From contig JBBECD010000231.1 of NCBI GenBank assembly GCA_040881995.1, positions 1 to 11,882 of the forward strand: 11,882 nt of DNA, written 5' to 3'. Shown here one piece after another: positions 1-5,969 of the stretch. The stretch is from JAQCEJ01 sp040881995 (GTDB taxonomy: Bacteria > Planctomycetota > Planctomycetia > Planctomycetales > Planctomycetaceae). How positions within the stretch are numbered: position 1 is the stretch's first letter; every line of letters begins with the position of its first letter. The position numbers were made by a program, and so were the translations under genes. A model generated the notes under the pieces. That model did no database searches, was not told the DNA's origin, and worked only from the letters and a program-made list of their open reading frames with translations.

Positions 1-4
1 ACTC

Positions 5-253
5 TCAATTTCCAGCAATTTGAAAACGTCTCACTCTTGGCCGCGTGAGGTATAACGCTCCCGCGCCGTAAATGCCGCCCGCCCGTGTCGTCCCGTACAA
101 ACTCCCGTCCGGTCCGAACGTTACTCCCGCATGCGGATTCGCTCCGTGCGTTCCGTCGAAATCAAAAAGTACATCGAGCATTGCCGCCCGAGCCGTCGAC
201 GAACTGAGCGCTATGATCGAAACGCAGACTGAAACGCGTACCATTTGAAACAT
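5..253 (-). CDS. Short secreted repeat protein, apparently truncated (GSLYGTT-type repeat)
   Basis: An 82-residue product. The start at 251-253 is chosen because a strong GGGAGG ribosome site lies 7 bases upstream, while the longer open frame has no such site and an unlikely N-terminus. Residues 1-24 form a signal peptide (hydrophobic VSVCVSIIAL, cleavage near ARA-A). The mature part holds one copy of the GPDGSLYGTT..GG...G.LY repeat known from large secreted planctomycete and other bacterial repeat proteins, where it normally occurs many times in tandem. Here the frame breaks down after a single repeat and stops about 18 residues later, just inside the window edge; one alternative frame stays open to the edge. 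I read it as the 5' end of a longer gene cut by a frameshift or nonsense change, but a sequencing error or a genuinely short protein cannot be excluded. Exported; function unknown. Confidence 0.55.
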   Translation of the reverse strand: MFQMVRVSVCVSIIALSSSTARAAMLDVLFDFDGTHGANPHAGVTFGPDGSLYGTTRAGGIYGAGALYLTRPRVRRFQIAGN

Positions 254-528
254 GACGCAACCTCCCGAAGTGTTTGCTCGATACCGGTAAACACCAGCAT
301 GACGGTGTAACCGTTCGAACGCAATCGAACACCGAGCAATCGGCCGGTATTCCCGCAGTCGGGGCGGGGGGGCCGATCGAAGACTGCTTTCACTCACGCC
401 GATAGCAGAGGGGCCGGGGGATGGGCAAAATCCCGCCTCAGTCGCATCGGACCGCCGGTCGATGATTATTTCCCCGTCCCGACGTTCCCGAATGGGACAG
501 CGGGCCAGCCGTGCGATTCTGCGGCCGA

Positions 529-762
529 TTATCCCTCCCCCAACTCCGCACGGGCGATATCGAGAATCTCCCGCCGCGCCGCAACCGACAGCCGGGGGAA
601 CCCGTCGATCAAGAACCGCAGATCGTCATCGACCAGGGCCAGCGATTCCGCGCCGTTCGCCCCGTGCCGGGAACCGCGCGCGCCCACTGGCGCGCCGTCA
701 TCGCCAGAATATGCGGTTTCCAAGCTGGATTCTGAGGGTACTTCGAATCCAGTACCGCCCAT
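529..762 (-). CDS. Small hypothetical open frame inside repeat unit R1 (doubtful)
   Basis: A 77-residue frame. Its N-terminus (MGGTGFEVPSE) is antisense to a tRNA-3'-end-like sequence, which is a common source of spurious annotated proteins. Its C-terminal 30 residues (DDLRFLIDGFPRLS...REILDIARAEL) look protein-like: an amphipathic helical tail with regular hydrophobic spacing and a D..L..LI..FP.L....R..IL pattern. The paralogous unit R2 keeps a related frame only for the last few residues (EI.KI...HAEL). There is no clear ribosome site, and no enzyme or binding motif is recognisable. It may be an annotation artefact or the remnant of a repeat-borne peptide gene. Confidence 0.2.
   Translation of the reverse strand: MGGTGFEVPSESSLETAYSGDDGAPVGARGSRHGANGAESLALVDDDLRFLIDGFPRLSVAARREILDIARAELGEG
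742..761 (+). other. tRNA-3'-end-like fragment
   Basis: TTCGAATCC followed by AGTACCGCCCA resembles a T-loop, the 3' half of a T-stem and an acceptor 3' strand. No matching 5' acceptor strand (GGGCGGT-like), D-arm or anticodon arm is present upstream, and the bases before the loop do not form a T-stem. It is therefore not a tRNA gene. The same bases also form an 8-bp perfect inverted repeat, CTGGATTC (725-732) with GAATCCAG (745-752), so the resemblance may be coincidental. A remnant or attachment-site-like scar is possible. Confidence 0.3.
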
Positions 763-797
763 TTTGTTGGTCCGGCGAACGCCGTCCAGACGCTCTG

Positions 798-823
798 AGC
801 CCCTGTTTTGCAGGGGCTTTTTT
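798..823 (+). terminator. Rho-independent terminator at the end of unit R1
   Basis: A perfect 8-bp stem, AGCCCCTG/CAGGGGCT, with a 5-base loop (TTTTG) is followed by a T-run. It points along the plus strand, although no plus-strand gene precedes it in the window. It may end an unannotated RNA of unit R1 or have been carried along with the repeat. Confidence 0.6.
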
Positions 824-914
824 ATTCGAATGACCTTGCTTCCCCCATTCGACGAAAAAACGGGCGACCGAATGGGCCACCCGTTGTGAAAACCGTGTTG
901 TCGTCTCACGAATA

Positions 915-1934
915 TTACGCCGCGAGCGTCCTCGCCCGCGCCCGACGTCGGCGAATGACGATCGCACCCGCTCCGAAGGTAACGAGAGACAGCATAGCGA
1001 CGATCGAGCCGGGTTCAGGGACTGGATTATCGGAGCTATCGATATCGCCAAAGAGCAACGCGCTTGGATTGACGAGACCGCCGCCCGACGCAAACGTGTC
1101 GAGAAATGCTCCGTTAGTCCCGTCGAAACGCAATATCCGAGAATTGCCGAAGCTGCTTACATAGAAGTTTCCGTCGGGGCCAAAGACGATACCGTCGGGC
1201 GTGTCGAGTCCACCACCCGTAGCGAAGTGGTCAACAAATGAGCCGGTAGTCCCATTGAAACGCATTACGCTGTTCGTCGACAGGTTCCCGACATAAAGAT
1301 TCCCATCAGGACCAAAGATCAAATCTCGCGGGAGCGTTAGGCCACTTCCTGAGGTAAATATGTCGAGAAATGCTCCGGTCGTGCCGTTGTACCGCAGGAC
1401 ACTTGATGAGCCATCATCGTCGCGATTACTCACGTAAAGATTGGCATCAGGACCAAAGGCTAGCCCAAGAGGCCCCACGAGACCGCCGCCCGACGCAAAC
1501 GTGTCGAGAAATGCTCCGTTAGTCCCGTCGAAACGCAATATCCGAGAATTGTTGAAACTGCTTGCGTAGAGATTGTTGTCCGGGCCAAAGACAAGGTTTG
1601 TGACGTTAGACAAACCTCCAGAACCGGAAGCTATGAATGTATCGAGAAAGGCTCCGTTGGTCCCGTCGTATCGCAGCACAGAATTGGAATCATGACTGCT
1701 CACGTACAGGTTACCATCGGGGCCGATCACCATATCAAAAGGGTCGCTCAATTCTCCCCCTGAAGCAAAAACATTTTGGAATGTACCCGTCGCTTCGCTG
1801 AATTGTAAGATATTGTTTGTGCCAGCACTCGACACAAGCATTGCCGCCGTCGCTTCAGTCGCGACGTGAACGGGGATGGCGAACACAATACACAATGCCA
1901 CCCTCCGCAAAGTTGATTGAACGGCAGGCTTCAT
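915..1934 (-). CDS. PEP-CTERM-anchored six-bladed beta-propeller (NHL/Vgb-like) protein
   Basis: A 339-residue secreted protein. The start at 1932-1934 is preceded by AAAGGA about 10 bases upstream; an in-frame ATG 34 codons earlier lacks this and would bury the signal peptide. Residues 1-31 form a signal peptide (RRVALCIVFAIPV, cleavage near ATA-A). About six blades of roughly 45 residues follow, each with a FGPDGNLYVSS strand and a VLRYDGTNGAFLDTF strand, as in NHL and virginiamycin-B-lyase-like propellers. The C-terminus is a PEP-CTERM sorting signal: VPEP at 305-308, a hydrophobic helix at about 311-327, then four arginines. Such proteins are processed by exosortase and tied to the outer surface or exopolysaccharide. 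Catalytic activity is not evident, and these propellers usually bind. The first blade is degenerate (ILQFSEATGTF). An exact 75-base repeat within the gene points to recent internal duplication. Confidence 0.88.
   Translation of the reverse strand: MKPAVQSTLRRVALCIVFAIPVHVATEATAAMLVSSAGTNNILQFSEATGTFQNVFASGGELSDPFDMVIGPDGNLYVSSHDSNSVLRYDGTNGAFLDTFIASGSGGLSNVTNLVFGPDNNLYASSFNNSRILRFDGTNGAFLDTFASGGGLVGPLGLAFGPDANLYVSNRDDDGSSSVLRYNGTTGAFLDIFTSGSGLTLPRDLIFGPDGNLYVGNLSTNSVMRFNGTTGSFVDHFATGGGLDTPDGIVFGPDGNFYVSSFGNSRILRFDGTNGAFLDTFASGGGLVNPSALLFGDIDSSDNPVPEPGSIVAMLSLVTFGAGAIVIRRRRARARTLAA
1072..1146 (-). repeat. 75-base exact direct repeat in propeller gene, copy A
   Basis: Bases 1072-1146 are identical to 1477-1551, an offset of 405 bases (135 codons, in frame). 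The repeat encodes the end of one blade and the start of the next (SRILRFDGTNGAFLDTFASG...). Other blades show only diverged versions, so this pair was copied or gene-converted recently. Confidence 0.9.
1477..1551 (-). repeat. 75-base exact direct repeat in propeller gene, copy B
   Basis: Partner of the copy at 1072-1146, identical over 75 bases and in the same reading frame. Recombination between the two would delete or add exactly three blades without breaking the frame. Confidence 0.9.
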
Positions 1935-2145
1935 GATTCGCACATCCTTTTCGAGTTGCTTCCCACACAAGGCAAGGGACGGATTTCGGCTCGCGAGGTT
2001 TTTCGCCCCAAAAACTGAGGATACCCCCATAAACACATAATACAGGATGATTCACCACGAGTGGAAAAGCAATCAACGATGATGCTTTTTTTGCGGGTTG
2101 GAGATCATCCAAATCCCTTCGAATGGATACTTCCACTATCCGGCG

Positions 2146-2350
2146 AGACGAAGGGGCCGGGGTGGATGCGCAAAATCCCGCCGTCACCGCTTCGGGGCGT
2201 CGGACGGACTTTCCATCGTCCCGAGACGTCTCGGAACGCGATAGAGAACCAGCCGTGCGTCTCCGGCCGCGTACTCGCCGTTTAACTCCGCGTGGGACGT
2301 CCGAATTTTCCGAATCTCCTGTTTTACAGGGGCTTTTTTTGTGGAATCGC
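2146..2350. repeat. Intergenic unit R2, shorter paralogue of R1
   Basis: It shares an ordered series of blocks with R1: GGGGCCGGGG, GCAAAATCCCGCC (2170-2182), CCAGCCGTGCG (2249-2259), AACTCCGC, GAATCTCC, and the terminal CCTGTTTTACAGGGGC hairpin with a T-run. It lacks the roughly 270 bases that R1 carries just before the hairpin. It also contains a perfect 14-base palindrome, CCGAGACGTCTCGG, at 2221-2234. Like R1, it sits upstream of a minus-strand secreted-protein gene. Confidence 0.6.
2316..2340 (+). terminator. Weak terminator-like hairpin at the end of unit R2
   Basis: CTCCTG and CAGGGG flank a TTTTA loop and are followed by seven T residues. Compared with the perfect R1 hairpin, the left arm has one mismatch and one G-T pair, so it looks like a decayed or deletion-derived copy. 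Confidence 0.4.
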
Positions 2351-2593
2351 GTGCGTTATGCCGCGGGTTTTCGCTCGGCCTTTGCATTTCGTCAGCATCG
2401 CCACAGTCGAGATCGGCTCCACCGTCATTGGAGATTCTTTTTCTTCCCCCTGGCAATGGCGATTGCCAAAATATCTCCGGAGGACATAATTTAAAGTTTC
2501 CAGGGAGTGTAATATTTCTTGAACGATTTAAAACGGTGAAGTGAGTGCGGATATTTCGACGGAAGCTGGTGATCATTGAACGACAGAAACGTC

Positions 2594-3649
2594 ATGAACT
2601 CTCTAATACCCGACACCGCCGCCGTCGTGCATCCGCCGCGCTGGTGGCGGCGGCCGGTGCTGCTCGTGCCGATGTTTGCGGTCTATCTTGCGCTCCTGGT
2701 GTATCTCGGATTTCGTTTGTTCCTCTACCTGCGGTACGACGTCTCGCCGGTGGCCCGAACCAGTTCGCTCGACGGATATCAGCTCATCTATCCCGAAGTG
2801 TACAAGTCGGGCGTGCTCGAGATCCCGCAGGATGGCGGCGATGCCGCGCTCGACGTCGTGCTCATCGGCGGCTCGACGCTCGAACAAACCGCCGGCGAAC
2901 TCACGGAACGACTGCGGCAAAGCTGGGGACCGGATGTTCGCGTCTACAATCTCGCCAAGGCCGCGCATACCTCGCGCGACACGCTGTTCAAGTTCCGCAA
3001 ACTTCCCGAGCGCGGGATCGATCTTGTCCTGCTGTACGACGGCTTCAACGACATCCGCATGAATTGCGTCCCCGCCGCCGATTTCAAGAACGATTACACC
3101 CACTGCAACTGGTACGTCGGCATGGAACGCCGGCTGCAAAAACGAGGGACCGATTTTCAGGAACTCGTCACGCGCGATCTTAAGGCGATCGGCACTTTGA
3201 TCGACCTCGGCCAACCGACCGACGAGTGGCTCGATGAAGGAGCGACCGTCAAGACCGCAGAGCCGTTTCGAGAAAATATCGCTGAGATTCTCCGCGCCTG
3301 TCGCGACCGCAAGATCCCCGTCGTGTTGATGACGTTTCCCTGGTATCTCCCCGCCAATTACTCGAAGGAACGCATGGCCGACGGCCAACTCGATTACGGA
3401 ACCGGCGGTTACGGCATGCACGCCGAAAGCTGGGGCCGCCCGGAGAACATCCGCACGACGATGGCGGCACATAACGACGTCATCCGCGAACTGGTCGCCG
3501 ATCCGGAGTTCACCTCGACCGTGCAATTTGTCGATCAGGTGGAACTGCTCTCGGCCGATGGGACGCATTTCAGCGATCCCTGCCATTTCACGCCCAAGGG
3601 GATCGAGCGGTTCGTGGAGAATTTTGTGAAGAATGTGGAGCGGCCGTAG
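2594..3649 (+). CDS. Membrane-anchored SGNH/GDSL-type hydrolase
   Basis: A 351-residue protein with one N-terminal transmembrane helix (about residues 21-46) and a large domain expected outside the cytoplasm. The SGNH blocks are visible: block I as IGGST with the probable nucleophile Ser94, block III as YDGFND with Asn152, and block V as DPCHF with Asp328 and His331. A central block II Gly is not obvious. The family hydrolyses esters, often O-acetyl groups of polysaccharides or lipids; the substrate here is unknown. I chose the ATG at 2594. A TTG at 2576 would add six residues and has a GGAA 11-12 bases upstream, so it remains possible. The YcxB-like gene begins 39 bases after the stop and may be co-transcribed. 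A long open frame on the opposite strand across this gene is a codon-bias shadow. Confidence 0.8.
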   Translation: MNSLIPDTAAVVHPPRWWRRPVLLVPMFAVYLALLVYLGFRLFLYLRYDVSPVARTSSLDGYQLIYPEVYKSGVLEIPQDGGDAALDVVLIGGSTLEQTAGELTERLRQSWGPDVRVYNLAKAAHTSRDTLFKFRKLPERGIDLVLLYDGFNDIRMNCVPAADFKNDYTHCNWYVGMERRLQKRGTDFQELVTRDLKAIGTLIDLGQPTDEWLDEGATVKTAEPFRENIAEILRACRDRKIPVVLMTFPWYLPANYSKERMADGQLDYGTGGYGMHAESWGRPENIRTTMAAHNDVIRELVADPEFTSTVQFVDQVELLSADGTHFSDPCHFTPKGIERFVENFVKNVERP

Positions 3650-3688
3650 TCCGTTCATTGAAAAGCGGGTCTGAACCGGGAGGTCTTG

Positions 3689-4222
3689 ATGAGCGAATCG
3701 AAAGAGCACGCGATGATTCGCCCGATTTCATTAGAAGGTAGCCTGTCGCGCCGTGATTACAATTCGGCATGTAACCTCCACCTGCACCATTTGCTCGTTC
3801 GAGTGTCCATCGGGGCGGTTATTCTGTATTTCGTTGTGAGTTACGCCGCCGCAGAACTCATTCGTGCTTCGCGAGAGGCGGGATTTGCAATACTCGGTGC
3901 TTCAAGTTTGGTGATAATTGGGTTAATTGTGTGGGGACAATGGAGACGACTCAAAATGATTTGGCAAAAGCGAAAACAGCGCGGAGTCTTTTTGCCAAAA
4001 ACCGTCGTCGTTTCGTCATCGGGCATTATTTGCACCGCCGCACACATGAAAAACGAATTCGATTGGGACTACTTCTCCGGATATCGAGTTAACGAACGAC
4101 TTATTTTGCTGCGGATCGCGCATAACAACGAATTCCTGATTTTGGCTTTCGATAACTTGGCCATGCCAAACCAATGGGAAGATTTGAATCACCTCGTCGC
4201 CTCGAAACTTCCTTGTTATTAG
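3689..4222 (+). CDS. YcxB-like two-TM membrane protein
   Basis: A 177-residue protein. The start is the ATG at 3689, five bases after GGAGG (3679-3683); an adjacent TTG at 3686 is too close to that site. Two hydrophobic segments (about residues 37-55 and 64-83) form a hairpin in the membrane. The cytosolic C-terminal part has the pattern of YcxB-like domains: an FDWDYFSGY motif, a RLILLRI strand, an EFLILAFDNL strand and a closing helix QWEDLNHLVASKL. The function of this family is unknown. Codon use is less GC-rich than in its neighbours, which may mean weaker selection or acquisition by transfer. It lies just downstream of the SGNH hydrolase gene and may share its transcript. No terminator is visible in the 119 bases that follow. 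Confidence 0.7.
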   Translation: MSESKEHAMIRPISLEGSLSRRDYNSACNLHLHHLLVRVSIGAVILYFVVSYAAAELIRASREAGFAILGASSLVIIGLIVWGQWRRLKMIWQKRKQRGVFLPKTVVVSSSGIICTAAHMKNEFDWDYFSGYRVNERLILLRIAHNNEFLILAFDNLAMPNQWEDLNHLVASKLPCY

Positions 4223-4341
4223 AACGTTCGGTTCCCATTTTCACATCACGCGATTTTTCACCCCCGTCATCTTTGCTCGCCGCGGTCTTCTCCGTTACTC
4301 TCTAAGAGTTCCCTCAATGAATCAAAAAGAAACGGAAACAC

Positions 4342-5538
4342 ATGAGCATTTATCGCGAACTGGGCATCGAACCGGTCATCAACGCCAGCGGCAGCGTGAC
4401 GCGGCTCGGCGGGGCTGTGATGCCTCCCGAAGTGGTGCAAGCGTACGTCGACGCCGCGCAGGCGACAGTGCCGCTTGAACAATTGCAGGCATTGGCTTCG
4501 AAGCGCATCGCCGAGGCGACCGGGACCGACGCCGGCATCGTGACCACCGGGGCTGCCGCTGCACTCACGCTGGGAACCGCCGCCATTCTCGCCCGGCTCG
4601 ACGCCGGCAAGATGGAACGCCTGCCTCACACCGACGGCATGAAGAACGAATTCATCATCGCCCGCGAGCAACGCAGCGGTTACGACCACGCGGTCCGCGC
4701 GGCGGGAGCCCGGCTCGTCGAGGTCGGCTTCAACGAAATCGTCGCCAACGCCGGCGTGCGGCGAACCGAAGTCTGGGAATACGAGGCGGCGATCGCCGAA
4801 AAAACCGCGGGTATCGTTTACGTTTATTCGCCGACGTCGCGGCCGAACGTCGCCGAACTGGTGCGGATGGCCCGCGTTCACGATATCCCGGTTCTCATCG
4901 ACGCCGCCGGTGAACTGCCGCCACGCTCGAATCTCAAAACGATCCCCGCCAGCGGTGCCGATTTGGTCGCCTTCAGCGGCGGCAAAACGATTCGCGGTCC
5001 GCAGTCGACCGGCATCCTCTGCGGCCGAAAAGATCTCATCACCTCGGCGGTGCTGCAACTGCTCGACATGGACGACCACCCCGAACTGTGGTCGCCTCCC
5101 GAAGAATTCATCGACGTCGACATGTTGACCGGCATGCCGCGCCACGGATTCTGCCGCGGCATGAAAGTCGCGAAAGAACAGATCGTCTCGCTGCTCAAAG
5201 CTCTGGAAATGTTCACCTCGGGAGCCTATCTGCCGCTGGTTCCGCAATATCGCGAACGGTTGCAGATGATCGCCAAGACGCTGTCGAATCATCCGGTGAC
5301 ATGCACGATCGTCGAAAAGAACGACGACGAGTCCCCTCCGTATCTCGAAATTCGCCTCGACGAAGAACGGCTGAAGCAAACGGCATTCGACATCTGCCGC
5401 GGTTTGCGCGGCGGCTCCCCCTCCATCTACGTCGGCCACGGCAAGCTGCCGCAGAAGACGCTGGTGATCAACCCGACCTGCGTTCGCGACGACGAATGGG
5501 CGACGCTGACGAAACGCCTCAGCGACTCGCTGATTTAA
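4342..5538 (+). CDS. SelA/DgaE-like PLP-dependent enzyme (fold type I)
   Basis: A 398-residue cytosolic enzyme. It carries the SelA-family signature: N-terminal PVINASGSVTRLGG, TTGAAAALTLG (about 68-78) for phosphate binding, LIDAAGELPP with Asp187 to hold the pyridine nitrogen, and FSGGKTIRGPQSTG with Lys215 as the probable Schiff-base lysine. It is shorter than bacterial selenocysteine synthase (about 460) and lacks that enzyme's extended N-terminal tRNA-binding region. A role closer to D-glucosaminate-6-phosphate ammonia-lyase (DgaE) or another amino-sugar or amino-acid lyase is therefore more likely; annotation as L-seryl-tRNA selenium transferase would be risky. No good ribosome site precedes the ATG (AACGGAAACAC only). 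No pathway partner is adjacent in the window. The long open frame on the opposite strand is a shadow. Confidence 0.78.
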   Translation: MSIYRELGIEPVINASGSVTRLGGAVMPPEVVQAYVDAAQATVPLEQLQALASKRIAEATGTDAGIVTTGAAAALTLGTAAILARLDAGKMERLPHTDGMKNEFIIAREQRSGYDHAVRAAGARLVEVGFNEIVANAGVRRTEVWEYEAAIAEKTAGIVYVYSPTSRPNVAELVRMARVHDIPVLIDAAGELPPRSNLKTIPASGADLVAFSGGKTIRGPQSTGILCGRKDLITSAVLQLLDMDDHPELWSPPEEFIDVDMLTGMPRHGFCRGMKVAKEQIVSLLKALEMFTSGAYLPLVPQYRERLQMIAKTLSNHPVTCTIVEKNDDESPPYLEIRLDEERLKQTAFDICRGLRGGSPSIYVGHGKLPQKTLVINPTCVRDDEWATLTKRLSDSLI

Positions 5539-5688
5539 CGACCTCGCCGGCAAATTCTGCGTCGTCCCCGAACGCTTTTCAGATATTCGAAGTGGACGGT
5601 GCGTAATCCCACGCCGAAGCCGAGCTTTTGAAGTTGCGCTATCCGATGGCGAATCCTCAGTCTTCCGCCCCGGAAGGGGCACAACAAT

Positions 5689-5711
5689 GTAGCCTCGGGC
5701 AACGCCCGAGG
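5689..5711 (+). repeat. 23-base arm of perfect inverted repeat, left copy
   Basis: Bases 5689-5711 are the exact reverse complement of 5818-5840. Each arm is itself a hairpin, CCTCGGGC/GCCCGAGG with a 3-base loop. Related modules of the type GCCCC-NNNN-GGGGC occur at 5667-5680, 5737-5750 and 5780-5793, with GGCCT-TGCC-AGGCC at 5849-5862. Confidence 0.85.
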
Positions 5712-5817
5712 AAACGGAATACCACCGGATTTCTAAGCCCCGGCAGGGGCGAAACAAGTTCTTCGTCGTTCGTTGTGTCGCCCCTACCGGGGCTCAGGCG
5801 ACCGGGGCGCTTCGCTA

Positions 5818-5840
5818 CCTCGGGCGTTGCCCGAGGCTAC
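5818..5840 (-). repeat. 23-base arm of perfect inverted repeat, right copy
   Basis: Exact reverse complement of 5689-5711. With the outer TIRs and the GCCCC modules it makes the whole element a nested palindrome able to fold into one long cruciform or several small REP-like hairpins. Confidence 0.85.
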
Positions 5841-5969
5841 GTTGTTACGGCCTTGCCAGGCCTAAATACTGGGCGATTCGCACCTTCTTTCTTGAAAACA
5901 GCGCAACTTCAAAAAGCCGAGCTCGGGATCCGAGGCGTGATGCGGGCATCGCCGTCCTTGTTGACGCGC

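Larger units (their letters stand above)
402..835. repeat. Intergenic unit R1, paralogous to R2 at 2146-2350
   Basis: This fills most of the 660-base gap between the two minus-strand secreted-protein genes. Its left part matches R2 in order and spacing: GGGGCCGGGG, then GCAAAATCCCGCC (425-437 here, 2170-2182 in R2), then CCAGCCGTGCG (505-515 and 2249-2259), then AACTCCGC followed by GAATCTCC, and finally CCTGTTTT.CAGGGGCTTTTTT. R1 has about 270 bases between GAATCTCC and the hairpin that R2 lacks. Those extra bases hold a tRNA-3'-end-like stretch and a small minus-strand open frame. Both copies lie upstream of a minus-strand gene for a secreted protein. The alignment is by eye. Confidence 0.6.
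1935..2593. other. Gene-free spacer containing repeat unit R2
   Basis: About 660 bases separate the divergent propeller gene (minus) and SGNH hydrolase gene (plus). The left 200 bases must hold the propeller-gene promoter, but I see no convincing -35/-10 pair. The middle is repeat unit R2. The right 240 bases are AT-richer (for example TAATTTAAAG and GTAATATTTC around 2487-2518) and probably include the hydrolase promoter. The open frames here show no protein-like composition. Confidence 0.5.
5626..5914. mobile_element. MITE-like palindromic element with TIRs and target duplication
   Basis: Ends are 15-base perfect inverted repeats: TTTTGAAGTTGCGCT (5626-5640) and its complement AGCGCAACTTCAAAA (5900-5914). 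Immediately outside, AGCCGAGC is present on both sides (5618-5625 and 5915-5922), extendable to the 10-base AAGCCGAGCT depending on where the end is drawn. This is what a target-site duplication looks like. The interior has no gene and is a long imperfect palindrome centred near 5765. I see no transposase, so the element would be non-autonomous. Open frames through it (rich in PGRG, LGQRPR) are translations of the hairpins. The transposase family is unknown; an 8-10 bp duplication restricts the candidates. Confidence 0.65.

Noticed and set aside
680..765. A complete tRNA gene ending at the CCCA-like sequence
   Set aside because: No 5' acceptor partner, D-arm or anticodon arm could be fitted upstream of 742. 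Only the 3' end resembles a tRNA.
1072..1551. CRISPR-like array in the repeated region
   Set aside because: Repeats are coding, in frame, variable between copies and spaced by other blade sequence. They encode propeller blades.
2221..2234. Perfect 14-base palindrome CCGAGACGTCTCGG as an operator
   Set aside because: It lies within repeat unit R2, no promoter is nearby, and R1 does not preserve the palindrome. It is recorded under R2 only.
2545..3183. 212-codon open frame on the plus strand
   Set aside because: Out-of-frame reading of the SGNH hydrolase gene, very Arg-rich and without motifs.
2603..3709. 368-codon open frame on the minus strand
   Set aside because: It mirrors the SGNH hydrolase gene. 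Composition is low-information and no start signal or motif is present.
4267..5757. 496-codon open frame on the minus strand
   Set aside because: It is antisense to the SelA-like gene and rich in Arg, Gly, Val and His with no domain pattern. The plus-strand frame has clear catalytic motifs. It arises from codon bias.
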